Shown piece by piece: positions 1-10,578 of a stretch of DNA of 45,134 nucleotides (the stretch's first letter is position 1; each line of letters starts with the position of its first letter). The DNA comes from Chara braunii (taxonomy: Eukaryota; Streptophyta; Charophyceae; Charales; Characeae), in NCBI GenBank assembly GCA_003427395.1, contig BFEA01000418.1, positions 519,602 through 564,735 on the forward strand. The letters are read 5' to 3'. The notes beneath the pieces are model-generated. The model worked only from the letters and a program-made list of their open reading frames with translations, ran no database searches and was not told the origin of the DNA. The position numbers were made by a program, and so were the translations under genes.

Positions 1-76
1 GGCCATATATATATATATTTTTTCATGCGTTAGAAAGAAAAAAATAATCCTGCACCAAACTAGGCTGGTCGGCTGA

Positions 77-110
77 GGCCGCGGCCGGTTTCCCTCCCCC
101 GGCCGCGGCC
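77..110. repeat. GC-rich perfect inverted repeat
   Basis: GGCCGCGGCCGG at 77-88 is the reverse complement of CCGGCCGCGGCC at 99-110, with a 10-nt pyrimidine loop between. The 12-bp all-GC stem would form a very stable hairpin. Role unknown. Confidence 0.8.
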
Positions 111-608
111 GGGCGTGCAACATAGATTAGTGGTGAATACGTGTTCAGAACAAGAGGTAAAGGTCCTCCGCAGAAACAGTATAAGGTCCGGTTTGCTTAT
201 CAGGGGAGGACGACCGCTGGTTCACTAGAGCAGAACTTCTAGAAACAACTCCCGACATAGTTAGACCCCATGAGAGAATAAGAAAGGAAAAGGTCCTACC
301 TTGGACTGAGTTATTCTCAAAGGACCTCGAATTTAGGCCGGCGGGAGTGAAACGGTATTCACCAGTTCGCAGTAGCTGATGCAGATCCCAGGGCTCGATC
401 CCTAGTCCTCACCTTACCTGTGTATAGTATCTGTGTCGACCCCTAAAGTTGAACCCGTGACCTGTGTATTGTAACATTTGGTAGACTGTCATAGGGTCCG
501 TAGGCAGTAGGGGTTCGATCCGTAGACCTGTCGGGTAGTAGTCCTAGCAGGGTCTAGAAGTCGTAGTTGTAGTTCTCCCGAAAGGTCATGGTCGTAGCTG
601 CTACAGTA

Positions 609-660
609 TCGAAAGGCCAAGTTTACGGCCTTCCGGAAGGTCCGAGTAGTGGCCTTTCGA
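609..660. repeat. Nested palindrome
   Basis: TCGAAAGGCC (609-618) pairs perfectly with GGCCTTTCGA (651-660). Inside lies a perfect 12-bp palindrome, CCTTCCGGAAGG (629-640). Together they could form a cruciform or a two-tier hairpin. No function assigned. Confidence 0.75.
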
Positions 661-1014
661 AGTTGCCCATGTTTAGGCTGAGGCAAGTGGGCAAGTCGTG
701 GAGTCTACCCGTGCTGAGTCAGCAGTCCCAGTCCCAGTCGGTCCTAGTCCAGTCAAGCAAGTACCGCATCAGACTGTGTGCACTACGGGCATGGGAAAGG
801 ACCAGACCAACGAGCTACAAAAGTATAAATCAAAGGGCAGCGCCCAGCCATTCATTCATTCCTGCGTGAGCCATGCGGAAGCGTTGCCACAACGACTTGT
901 GCGAGGTGGTCTGCAGTGAGCCCGAGGGCAAAGTGGGCGAGAGAGAAGAAGCTTAGCCATAGCAATATGGTAGTTGCAGCGATAACCGCCATAGTTGTAG
1001 ATAGCGTGCATAGT

Positions 1015-1018
1015 ACGT
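1015..1018. repeat. Target-site duplication (ACGT), left
   Basis: ACGT immediately outside the solo LTR; the same ACGT occurs at 8343-8346. A perfect 4-bp duplication flanking a TG...CA unit is as expected for integrase-mediated insertion. ACGT is palindromic, so the match could partly be chance. Confidence 0.7.
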
Positions 1019-2525
1019 TGTCGAGCGCATCGGTCCGACACCGCACTAGGGCAGCGCGGGACCCTCCCGGCCGCGTCACGCAGGAGTTGGTTTAAATCCT
1101 TCGTCGCTTATAATACATGTGGAACTTCCTTAAGCCGCTCCGGCCGAGTGCGCCAGCCATACCTCTCGCGAGCCCCTACGACAGGATAGGGCCTATGCGA
1201 GGCACGACTTATCTACACCTTACGGGAGTTGTCACCTCCCTTCGGTGGGCGTATCCCCGCCGAGCTACCAGTCCACAGTACGAAAGCTAATTAGTTGCAA
1301 TCGCAGAGGTGGACCAGCCGAGGGCGTTTCTCGTTCGCTGTAGCATAGGGGGTACGCGCGGTAATACGCCTCTGTCGGACCCGTACGTGAACCGACATCT
1401 TGGGGGGCTGAAGTCCCAGGCGCGGCCCGTCGTCGGTCGACTAGGACGCATCCCACACACCACGCGCACAACACTCTAACAAACACCAAAAATAAAACAC
1501 GCGCATACACACACGTACGAAACGACACAACACAAATACGGCGACAATGCTCCTAGCCCCTCGGTATCCAACCCATAACTTTCCGACGCGGAAATAGGGT
1601 CAGCGTCGCGCTCAAGACTTAGTATAAAACCGCACAGACGTAGGGCCTACTCATATCGACTTGCAATGCAGGCGTACGCAAGCAGTCGCAATGATGGCAT
1701 ACTATGTAGTGTCCATAATCAAGCAGTCCCTCGTGGATCCGAGTACCGCTTATGACACTCAAGTGTCAGACTCGAAGTGTCGTGAGGGGGTAACCCTTCA
1801 CGACATTGCACGGTTGAAGGAATAGCCGTGCAGCCGCCGCGGCACCTCCGACTCTCGGCCTGAGTGTCTCGGTAGGCAAATCAAATAGGCTCTGCACGAG
1901 GGAAAACCCCTCCTTTGCAAAGCCTAGGGCTTGGGGTGTCCTGGACAAGGACCTCGAATCCCGGCCCAGAACCAAACGTTCGACTAAGAAAAATCATCAA
2001 AAAGCAAGAACAAAAATAGTAGGAGAGGTCTCCCCTAAGCCCCTCAGCCTCGGCTTCTGATTAGGATTTTAGTATGGGGACTCTTCAACCCATGCAAACA
2101 TTAATCCCAATTATACCCATGTATACATATATAAGGGTAAAGTATGTGACGATCACTTCTCACGCTCTCAATGAGGTCTCTCACAATAATACGTATATAT
2201 GTGATCATAGGCAACCAAATCCAAAATCTGATTCACAGCACATACCTGCAATCACATCAACGAACCAAATCAACAGCCCACACAGTACACGGAGTCAACC
2301 TCAATCACCTTCGACACTCATACCCCTCGCTTTAGCCATGCAAACCCCAAACCTCCTGTCCAACCAACCTTAATTAAATACTCAGTACCTTTGTTAAATG
2401 GCCATTCAATAAAAGTCCGAGTGAAACCTTAATAAAACAACGAAATCACCAGGGCTAAAGCCTTCTAGGTTTAGTGTGGAGGGAGAGTTGAAATTGAGTC
2501 GTAGGCAGACGAATCGGCAACCGAC

Positions 2526-2544
2526 CTGTTATCAGTGATAACAG
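2526..2544 (-). repeat. Conserved LTR hairpin (CTGTTATC stem)
   Basis: CTGTTATC, 3-nt loop, GATAACAG. The same hairpin occurs at 14269-14287 and 34759-34777 in the other two LTRs, although the neighbouring sequence has diverged. Confidence 0.7.
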
Positions 2545-2837
2545 AAAGTGATCCTCAAGGGATCAAGCTGGATCTAGCCCTGAACTTGGATCAAATGATA
2601 AAAAAAAACCTGTAACACACGACAGACCAATCCCCAAGATAAGATCATAAGTGTATGGAGAATATAACTCCATAATACATCCTCACTCAAAATTTTCCTA
2701 TAAGCTAAAGCTAAGCCTACCTCTAAGCCAGTGCTTAAGCCAAAGGTAGACCATCTGCAGAATCTCCATTATTCAGGGCGGATCGCCTGAATCGCCACTT
2801 GTCAAAGTATAGTCTATCTCCTCTAAACTAAGAAAAT

Positions 2838-3510
2838 CTTGGCAGCACTTCCCGTAGGAAAAGTGTCTGTCCATAATTTATATAAGCTCAAGTATGAACG
2901 CTGAAATAATCTCTAATTTTGAAAAGTTAAATTCTGTCTAACTGTTTGAATTAGTAGAAATTTTGGCAGCACTCCCTTTAGAAAGGGAGACTTTCCAGAT
3001 TTATACTAAGTCAGATATGAAAGCAGAAATAATCTCTAGCTTTGGAAAGTCAAATTCTGTCTAACTCTCTGAATTAGTAAAAATTTGGGCGGCACTCCCT
3101 TTAGAAAGGGAAACTTCCCAGATTTATACTAAGCCAGATATGAACTCGAACAACACCTCGAGCTCAACTTTTAGACTGAATTTAACTTACTCCTTAATTT
3201 TGTAGAAATTTCGGCAGCAGTCCCTCTAGAAAGGTGTTATTCCAAAATTTATACAAGGCGAGTTCAGATTTTGAAAGTAACTTTGGCTTCCCAAAGTTCA
3301 ATTTTGTCTAACTCCCTGAATCAACAAAAAATTAGGCAGCACTCCCTTTAGAAAATGAGACTTCTCAGATTTTAACTAAGCCAGATATATGGAAAAGACA
3401 AGTTGAACTTTGACAAGTCAAAAGTTGACTAACTTCTTGGATTTGTAGAAATTTCGGTTGCGCTTCCCGTAGGAAAAGTAGCTTGCCAAGATTTATACAA
3501 AGCCAAGTAT
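2838..3510 (-). repeat. Array of six long hairpins, solo LTR
   Basis: Six related units are spaced about 120-129 bp apart, with cores centred near 2855, 2980, 3100, 3229, 3349 and 3473. A typical unit has a core such as CTCCCTTT-AG-AAAGGGAG (2972-2989) inside a longer imperfect stem, AAATTTGGG...CCCAGATTT, extended by TTAGTA...TACTAA. Units 1 and 6 have a variant core (CTTCCCGTAGGAAAAGT). Spacers share words such as GTCTAACTC and GCCAGATATGAA. It corresponds to 33930-34475 in the 3' LTR. Confidence 0.75.
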
Positions 3511-3794
3511 AAGAAAAGATCTCAGAAAATGCAGGAATTAACCTAAGTAAAAAAAAAGTTATTACAAAAAATGCAGGAATTGACAATAACTCCTATGAAT
3601 CTAGCACGTGGCGAGCAACTAAAGCAACTACCTATAAAACTGAAACCCAAACAAACTAGCCATCCCATCCAGTCACATGCAAACCAAACCACGAATGTAA
3701 GTACTCTCACCATCCCAAGTTCATTCCATTTATACATAGTTCATGAATCTTCAAGTTCTTGAATCCTTATACCCATCTTACATAAGACATAGAG

Positions 3795-4385
3795 CTGGAC
3801 CATTCGCCATGGACTCAATGCCTAGTCGCCCCGAGCTGTTTAATATCCAAAGATTTAGTATTTCTCTGACTTTGTTTTCAAAAGAAAAGGCAAATATGGG
3901 CAGGGGACTGAACCATTCACAGTAGAAACAATGTTCAGCTTGCTCAAACTATTTTCATTTATACTCTGTATTTTCTCTTTTCTCTTTTTAACGATATGGC
4001 TTAACGCTGGACCATTCATAGTAGAAACAATGCCCAACTGCCAGTTCACATGCAAATATACATAAAGTACTTTCTTTTATACTCAGTTTAATTTATGTGC
4101 GTGGTTTTCGGGCTAAACCATTCACCATGGAAACAATGCTTAGCCTTAGACAAAAAATCCTCCCTCAAAATAAACAAGAATTTAGACCCCTTCAATCAGG
4201 CAAACCCTCAGAGTTAATTAGGGTAGCCAGACCATTCACAGTAGAAACAATGTCTGGTTCCCCTGAAAACAATCAAATAAACACAGCGACCAGGCCATTC
4301 ACAGTTAAAAAACAATGCCTGGTTCTTAAGAAAACAACCAAATAAACATAGCCCTGAGCCATTCACAATAGAAACAATGCTCAGG
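3795..4385 (-). repeat. Array of seven short hairpins with a constant loop, solo LTR
   Basis: Seven hairpins share a loop close to CATTCACAGTAGAAACAAT, but their stems differ. Stems (left/right arm): CTGGAC/GCCTAG (3795), CTGAAC/GTTCAG (3908), GCTGGAC/GCCCAAC (4006), GGCTAAAC/GCTTAGCC (4111), CCAGAC/GTCTGG (4227), ACCAGGC/GCCTGGT (4289), CCTGAGC/GCTCAGG (4353). Four stems are perfect. In reverse order, the array corresponds unit by unit to 12740-13471 in the 5' LTR of the giant element. Confidence 0.85.
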
Positions 4386-7215
4386 ATTTGGTTGACCCTG
4401 TCAATCACAGACAGTCTACCTTCCTCCCACCTTTCCCCGATTTATCCCTTGTCTGCTTTCAATCAAAATAAACTGAAACTTATGCTTTACTCTCACACAT
4501 TCTTTCTCTTTGATCTGATTGAATCCTGAAAGCAAGCAATAACCATAGGGACAATCGCATGCATACAATAGTCATACTGCAGGGAGATAGGCAAACACAG
4601 GTGATAGTGGGCCATATAGATGAAAGATAGTATACCTGAAAGTTCCCTGCTTCTAGAACCTCGCCTAGGTTCCGGCAGAGCTCCCGCAATCGGTCTTGAT
4701 GCAGACCTACGGGTTGCAATCCCGCTTGCCGCCTTCCCCTCAGATCAGGACCAGACTTAGAAAAAGAAGGGTAGAAGTAGAAAGTCCGAGACCCTCAGAT
4801 TCAAGAAGGGTGCTCTCAAACTCACTAGAGAGGGTCTTGCAATCTTCAGCCTCTGAGGGCCCCGCAATGATGGCCAATCTGGAGCAACTTGATCAAGCTC
4901 TGAAGTCAACTACTGGTCGTCGACCCTCTGACGATCCCCCAATTTGTTGATATAACCTTCAGCCTTGCAGCCCAATCATCCCTCTGAAACCCATCACGTT
5001 CCCTTAGCCCTTTCGAGGCCACACAACAACTGGTAACAGTCCAATACATACAGCAATAGTGCTCGACGACAGTCTCCCATAGCTTCCGGCTATATACAGC
5101 TGTTTGCAGTAACCAACAGGCACTAATCAGTGACATACAACGGTAGCCATCAATAGCAGCTGCACACCAACTTCCAGATGACAAGAACGCTAATGCGTGC
5201 AATAGCCCATGCTCCGCCAAATAATCCAGCAATCAACAGTAGCGTGGAGCAGCATTCAGCGGTGGCCCGCATTACATCTCACTGTTACAGGAGCCCTTGC
5301 TCAGACCCAGCGGCCAAATGACCTCAGACCGGAGCACTGGGCACCTACAGCGAGGCAACCAATCTGCAGGACACAGCAGCACCGAACGCGAAGGGCAGAG
5401 CCTGCAAGTTGACATAACATCCTGGTGACGTCCACAGCAGCAACCGGAGAGCATGAAGATGTCTACCTTGTGGCCTAATCACCAAGTCCAGGTACGTGCC
5501 CTCAGATCACCATCTCCCTCCTTCCTGCTGATACGTCCACTGCGAGCAGCATCATCGCCTGAACCGCGTTGAGCACAACGAGCGTTGTTAGCTCAACTTG
5601 TGATTACTGCGAAAACTGAAAGAGATGGCCGTTGTGGGCCAGACGGTTGATGACTCATGGTAAATGACGGGGGAGCAGGCCACTACGGCTTCCCTCCACC
5701 ACTGCAGTAAACACGCAGGCTTGATGATGAATCCCCGCTGGAACACGGGGAGATTTATCAAGCAGAATGGGGAGTGGTTCTTCCGCTGGAACGCGACCAG
5801 ACGCAGTGCGCTTCGGCGCAAAGCGAGGAGCAGCCGCAGTCCACCGGGTGAGCCCACTCTCTCTCTTAGCTGTAGCTCTCGAACCCGTACTCACCACGAG
5901 GAGGCGAATCTTCTTCCAAGCCACGGGGAGATGCACTCGGGTGGCTATTCCCCACCGACCAGGTACGTGCGTCCGATCTTCTCCGTTCTTCGCTTCCTTC
6001 GTACGTAGACACATCCCACGTCCCCGTTCACTTAGCCCTCTTCCTTTCCTACCTTCTATCCAATGCACCTAGCTATGATCCCGGGCAGGTTCACACAGTG
6101 CCCTTTCGGCCATGCCTACGGAGGGATAGCGGGAGGCTATTTCGACCGATCGGAAAGGCATCGCACTGGTCAACAGGTAACTCGCCAGTTGCTAGCCCCC
6201 CCCCCCCCCCCGCTACAGCATGAGCAAAAATCGAATGAATCTTCCGTTAGAAAACGGAAAGATACATCGCCATATTCAGACCTTCTTCCTCTCCGCGCAG
6301 CACCTCAATCTATGCCGCTCGAACCCTCGACTTATCCTCAAATCTGGCTTCGCCATCGGCTTCGCCCTGCCATAAAACCCCCGAGTAGGATCTCTCCCCG
6401 CCCGTTTCCATCAAGGATTGGGCGGTTTCTCTCACTGTCCTTCTCCCACCTACACTCTCTCCCGTCATAAGTCCGCGCAGTCTTTTCTCTCCCAACCTCT
6501 CAATCTGCTAAGTTTCCTCTTAAACTGACTCCATCTTCATATTCGTCTCCACCCAAAACCCCGAAAACATTTCCTTCCTCGCCCGATTCCGATAAGGATC
6601 GGGTGAGTTAAGCTTTCCTACCTCTGCCGAGTTCGTCACCCGCCATCTCTGTCTTTCCTCCGAATGTATCTTATGCTCACCCCCGTCCAAGTTCACCCGC
6701 TCCCATTCTTCATCCTGTTAGCGCCTGTAGCCCTGCTGCCTCGCCTCGCCCGCTATAGTTAGTGTAGCGCCCAACAACCACTATGGCCCGATCGTGCCTG
6801 ATTGATAGTTTCAGTCACTCGCCACCCCTCCACAGTTGCACTCAGCTGGCGCTCCCGCCATCTTAGTTATGGCCGTATCTGACGCAGAGTCCCCGCCGGG
6901 TTCGTTCACCCCGCTTCCCGGCTTTCCCCTTCTCGGCGTTTCCCCGTACTCTTCCTCGCCATAGCGCTTGGCCCCACACAACGCACTTCAGTGGAATTCT
7001 GAGGGAACCAGCTACTAGACGGCTCGATTAGTCTGAGGCTCCTATACCCAAGTCCGACGAGGTAGTCGGCACGGCAACATTGTTGTTGCCTGATCCCGCC
7101 GGGTTTTACCCATTCGCTTCGCATGTACCTGCGGCAGAACCCCGGACGGGTTCATTCGCCGCCGTACCAAGGCCTTTCGGCCTGTGTTTTCGGACAGTTC
7201 GCGGGTACACCCACC

Positions 7216-7306
7216 GCCCATGGCTTTGTTCATTACGGTGCCTAGCCCCCGTAGCCACGCCAGCCTTCTCTACATCATTCTAATTTTAACGGATGTCCCG
7301 AAGGAC
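7216..7306 (-). pseudogene. U6 snRNA-like sequence, degraded, solo LTR
   Basis: On the minus strand from 7306, a GTCC-TTCG-GGAC 5' hairpin is followed by ACATCCGTTAAAATTAG and GATGTAGAGAAGG, matching the first half of U6 snRNA. The position equivalent to the ACAGAGA box reads GTAGAGA. The 3' half (AGC triad, internal stem-loop) is only weakly recognisable. It lies at the equivalent position to the better-preserved copies in the other two LTRs, so the U6-like segment predates their divergence. Confidence 0.6.
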
Positions 7307-8342
7307 TTGGCTTGGGCCACGGGGTCAATCAGCCCCGACCCTCAGTCAATTCGGAATATTCGGCTTTTACTCATCAAAGCCCATCATCTTGGGTTTGAAC
7401 GCGGTCCGTATTTCAACAGTTCAATGGTGGACCCAGTGAGCTAGGCTCTTGGGTGCCTGCTACACCCACGGTACCGCGCTCCGGGCCAAAGCGGGGCTGC
7501 GCATAATAATAAAGGAAAAATAAATAGATAAAATAAATAAAAACCAAAAATAAAAGACATAGAATATCATAAATAAGGGTCCCTATGCACGGTGCGGGGA
7601 CTGCTAAAGCCCCACCGGTCCCGTGGGCCGGCCCCGCCGCTACGTCTGTCAACAAAAACCAGAGGGGGATAGCCCGTCAATCCTCAACCCCTCGGTTTTC
7701 TCCGCACGCTACGCTGCAGTTGTTGCTCCGACGCCCGCCGACCTAGACCCCAGAACCTCCTTAGCAATAGTCCGATGCCGTAACCTATAGGGCTAAGCCC
7801 AAGCCTGAAACCAAAACGCGCTGAATGCCATATAAGGCGGTGCGGTGCGGCGCTCAGGACCAGGGAAATTGGCCTGAGTCTCATCTCCGCCTACAACCGC
7901 GCGCGCGGCCGCTCAGCGTCTGCGCCAACTTACCAAAGTGGTACCACAACCGCCATTTGCGCTCCTTCGCGTGCCCAGACCTGCCACAGTCACACGGTCG
8001 CCGTTGTCGCCGTCGTCCTCGCACGCGCACTCCCCTCGGCCAACGCACCAATCAAAAGGGAAATATCCCTAGTTCCTACTTACTAAAAAATGAATAAGTA
8101 ATAATAATAATACCAAGCAGAACGACCGAGGTCCGGGCCGGCTTTACGATCAATAACAGAAAAGAATCACGCGCGCCTTAAACCTGCGCACCCACGCACT
8201 CGCTATTGTGGTCAACCACCCTGTCACGCAATTATAGACGCAGTCGTGCTTAGCGTGGTATACTTAAACTCTAGACCAAAACTATTTTCTGTCACTTGCA
8301 AAAACCAGGGCGGATACCCTTGTAAGGGTATTCGCACCAACA

Positions 8343-8346
8343 ACGT
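8343..8346. repeat. Target-site duplication (ACGT), right
   Basis: Right partner of the ACGT at 1015-1018, directly abutting the 5' end of the inverted solo LTR. Confidence 0.7.
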
Positions 8347-8878
8347 GTGTACATAGTAACACGTGTGGGATATTCGGGGTGATCCTATGTGTGCGAACAG
8401 AGAGTTGTGAGGGCGCCGTGTCGCCATAGCCATTGAAGTGAACTTGTATCTGAACTGTATTCTCGGCTACCATATCTCTGAGTTCTGAGTGGGCGCTTGT
8501 CGCCAGTTTGCTGCGCACCTGTTTGCATGCATGAGAAGTGTGAAAGATAGCGAGTCTGATTCCAGTTCCCTCCCGTGCAACAAAAATCATGAGCATATGA
8601 GAAAAGTATAGAGGCCCGCAGATTTGTAGTTCATCTTAAGTGAGGTGAGAAGTATTTAAAATTGCCAGCTAGTGTTGGTTGTTACAAAATTTTCATGCTC
8701 ACTTGCTCAGCTGGTGGAAAACAGGCTTGTATTATTCTCGGGCTAGGAGGAGGAGCAGCAGCAGGAGGAAAAAACATGTGTCTGAAGGAGCATAAAGTTA
8801 TGCACTAGTGACAAATATTGAATGCTCAACCGTACTTACAAACACATGTTTGTGTTTCCCCCCCTCCTTTTTTTTTTT
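8347..8878. other. Unassigned spacer between solo LTR and element 2
   Basis: No gene recognised. It contains a short purine-rich GGA/GCA simple repeat near 8745-8770 and ends in a C-run and a T-run (8858-8879) just before the LTR of element 2. This is genomic sequence, or an older repeat, that received the solo-LTR family insertion and element 2. Confidence 0.4.
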
Positions 8879-9183
8879 TGCGAGGAATAAGATTCGTGGA
8901 GCCCTTATCAGACATACAACTGTTCTGGGTTGTGGCCCAAAGCAAGCCTAGTGCCCGCCATAAGAAAAGGCGGGCTTGAATATCCATGTGAGGCCTGTTC
9001 TCGACAATTTTTCATATGTGGTTACTTAGACAGTTGCAGCACGCTAGTTGGTTACAGAGCAACGTCAGCCTCCAGGCTCTTTCTAGAAGCAAAGAGCTGC
9101 ACTGTGCAGCTGAGCCTAGGGCTCAGGCGGTTGCGCCCTGGGCACACGTTGTGTGAGGCCATCACATCACGAACTGGTTACAG
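8879..9183 (+). repeat. 5' LTR of element 2, first part
   Basis: Aligns with 43935-44235 of the 3' LTR, for example CCCTTATCAGACATACAA, GTTCTCGACAATTTTTCATA and GCCTCCAGG. It breaks off after CTGGTTACAG, where the giant element begins, and resumes at 36310. The final ACAG is the left copy of the target duplication. Confidence 0.85.
9180..9183. repeat. Target-site duplication of the giant element, left (ACAG)
   Basis: The uninterrupted 3' LTR of element 2 reads GGTTACGGGCC at this point. The left flank ends ...GGTTACAG and the right flank (36310-36313) begins ACGGGCC. The 4-bp duplication was therefore ACGG, and the left copy carries one G-to-A transition. Confidence 0.85.
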
Positions 9184-9190
9184 TGTCGGT

Positions 9191-9216
9191 GCGAATACCC
9201 AAACAAGGGTATCCGC
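9191..9216 (+). repeat. LTR 5'-terminal hairpin
   Basis: GCGAATACCC (9191-9200), 6-nt loop, GGGTATCCGC (9207-9216): a 10-bp stem with one mismatch, starting 7 nt from the LTR end. The equivalent occurs at 29267-29292 and, inverted, at 8310-8335. Confidence 0.7.
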
Positions 9217-9552
9217 CCTGTTTTTTTGCAAATGATAGGAAGTTATGTTAAATCAGAATTTTTTTGGAATGTTCGCGCGGGTCGTGATAATTGTCTGTGC
9301 GTAGACTGAAGGTTATTAGAATCAAGAGAGAGAATATGTCGGCGTGCAGGTTGAAGGCGCGCGTGATCCTCTTCCTTTTGATAACTGCAAAAACTGGCAT
9401 TAGTCGTTGGTCATATTTTTATTCTTTTGATTAAAGTAGGGTCCGCATCGTGAGTGGTACGTTTGTCGGTGGCCTACGTGTACGTACAGAGGATGGCATC
9501 GAAAACGGTGTGATATTAAAACGTTTCGGTAAGTTCGCACGTCTCACTGTAT

Positions 9553-9608
9553 TCATTTATATAGGTGTCCGCTAACACTAGACCCAACCTTGGGCCTAGT
9601 ACTAGCGG
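9553..9608 (+). promoter_or_regulatory. Candidate LTR promoter: TATA-like box plus 40-nt hairpin
   Basis: TTTATATAGG (about 9556-9565) is followed at once by a near-perfect hairpin, 9569-9608, with arms CCGCTA/TAGCGG, ACTAG/CTAGT and CCCAA/TTGGG. Both are present at 29628-29683. The solo LTR has a related TTATATGG on its minus strand near 7830, in the equivalent region. If this TATA drives the element, U3 would be only about 0.4 kb and almost the whole LTR would be R-U5. Assignment rests on motif and position only. Confidence 0.35.
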
Positions 9609-10464
9609 TTACGGATTCAGTCTTTCATCAAAGAGATTCAGGGATCAAGATTGAGCGGCGACGGTGCGAGAACATCAGAGTAGTGTGAGTGGACCGAAGG
9701 GTTAGGGGCTCGACAGGGCTATCCCCATTGGTTTTGTTGTCAGCGACGTCAGATTAGAGTCGGCATTTTCTACGTAAATCATTTTAGCGTCGTATTTATT
9801 ATTTTTTTGTTATAACCTAGCGTTCATTAACCCGGACGCGACGCCGGGTTCAGTAGCCGACACGACAACCGAGGACCTTGGGTGTGCGCCTCGTGTGGCG
9901 GGTTCGCATGTTTGGGATACTAGTGAAGGTCCTCTGTCACGCTGCTGCTGAGAACCGGGCGCGGTCAGGGCTCGAGGTTGTAATTGCACTTGAGGCAAAA
10001 GGGGTCGGTGATGCAGAATGTTTATGACCTGTGTTTCGGGTCCGGTGAAGTTGCGTGGGGGTGTGTGGTGTGACCGGAATTGCCTAGGTGCGACTACAAT
10101 TTGTTCTCGTGACTGCGCCAAAGTTAGCCTGTACAGTATTATAGGGAACCCCGTAAGCAACCACATCCGTGCTCAAGCCGCCAGCAGGGGAACATGTGGG
10201 AGCTGCACCCTTCAGCTGGTGCGATATAGGCTACAACGTGTGAGCGATACCAGCCGGGGGTTAGCCGGTAGCTTTAGAACCGAGCTCCGTCGGAAAGTCG
10301 GCCTGTTAGGGGCCAGGGGTGGTGGTAACTATGCCNGAGGCCTGAGTTGGTATCGGCATTTGCACCAACCGACCTAAGGTAGCCAGTACACCTGTGTGAG
10401 GCNGAGANACAGGCCCAGTTTNGAAACTGGTCTTGTACAGTCCTGATTGCGGGACTGGCGAACT

Positions 10465-10560
10465 GTCCTTCGGGACATCTGTTAAAATTAGAGTGATGTA
10501 GAGGAGATTAGCACGGCCCCTGCACGAGGATGACAGGATATAAATGAAAAGGGAGCGCGG
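10465..10560 (+). ncRNA. U6 snRNA-like sequence in the 5' LTR
   Basis: Begins with the hairpin GTCC-TTCG-GGAC, then ACATCTGTTAAAATTAG, GTAGAGGAGATTAGCACGG, CCCCTGCACGAGGATGACA and an AT-rich 3' part. This follows U6 snRNA in order and spacing: 5' stem-loop, ACAGAGA-box region, AGC triad (TTAGC), internal stem-loop, GGATGACA. The otherwise near-invariant ACAGAGA box reads GTAGAGG, so a normal splicing role is unlikely. T-runs follow at 10569-10578. I see no plant-type U6 promoter (no TATA about 30 bp upstream). Recognition is by eye from knowledge of U6. It could be a captured U6 copy maintained as part of the LTR, or decaying sequence. It lies inside a block identical to 30540-30635 that shares N positions (possible assembly copy). 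Confidence 0.65.
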
Positions 10561-10568
10561 CTAATCTG

Positions 10569-10578
10569 TTTTCTTTTT
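10569..10578 (+). terminator. Pol III-like T-run after the U6-like sequence
   Basis: TTTTCTTTTT, 8-18 nt after the end of U6 similarity, where a Pol III terminator is expected. It could be incidental, as the region is pyrimidine-rich. Confidence 0.35.

Larger units (their letters stand above)
1..1014. other. Unassigned flank left of the solo LTR
   Basis: I recognise no gene here; the open frames are short and show no family motif. It holds two strong palindromes (listed separately) and two stretches resembling a Pol III B box (GGCTCGATCCC near 391-401 and GGTTCGATCC near 509-518). Neither sits in a convincing tRNA cloverleaf. The first has a plausible T-arm but no matching acceptor stem. This could be degenerate SINE or other repeat sequence. 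Confidence 0.4.
1019..8342 (-). mobile_element. Solo LTR of the giant LTR-retrotransposon family
   Basis: Read on the minus strand, this unit starts TGTTGGTGCGAATACC and ends GCGCTCGACA, the same termini as the two LTRs at 9184-15774 and 29260-36309. It is flanked by ACGT duplications. No PBS, gag or pol lies next to it, so it is a solo LTR, the usual product of recombination between two LTRs. At 7,324 bp it is the longest of the three copies here. It is clearly diverged from the other two: the last kilobase and the first few hundred bases align well, the middle less so. It keeps a U6-like segment and both hairpin arrays. A run of 16 C lies at 6196-6211. I see no protein gene in it. Confidence 0.85.

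Noticed and set aside
391-518. tRNA or tRNA-derived SINE based on GGTTCGATCC-type B boxes
   Set aside because: One plausible T-arm but no matching acceptor or anticodon stem at either place.
5664-6470. Overlapping 100-135 codon frames in the solo LTR as coding sequence
   Set aside because: Proline/arginine/serine-rich frames in GC-rich sequence on both strands, no motif, and homologous LTRs do not conserve them.
10018-10377. 119-codon frame, repeated at 30093-30452, and other 100-170 codon frames in the LTRs
   Set aside because: Present twice only because the LTR block is duplicated. No family signature, frames overlap on both strands, and they cover the structured U6-like region.
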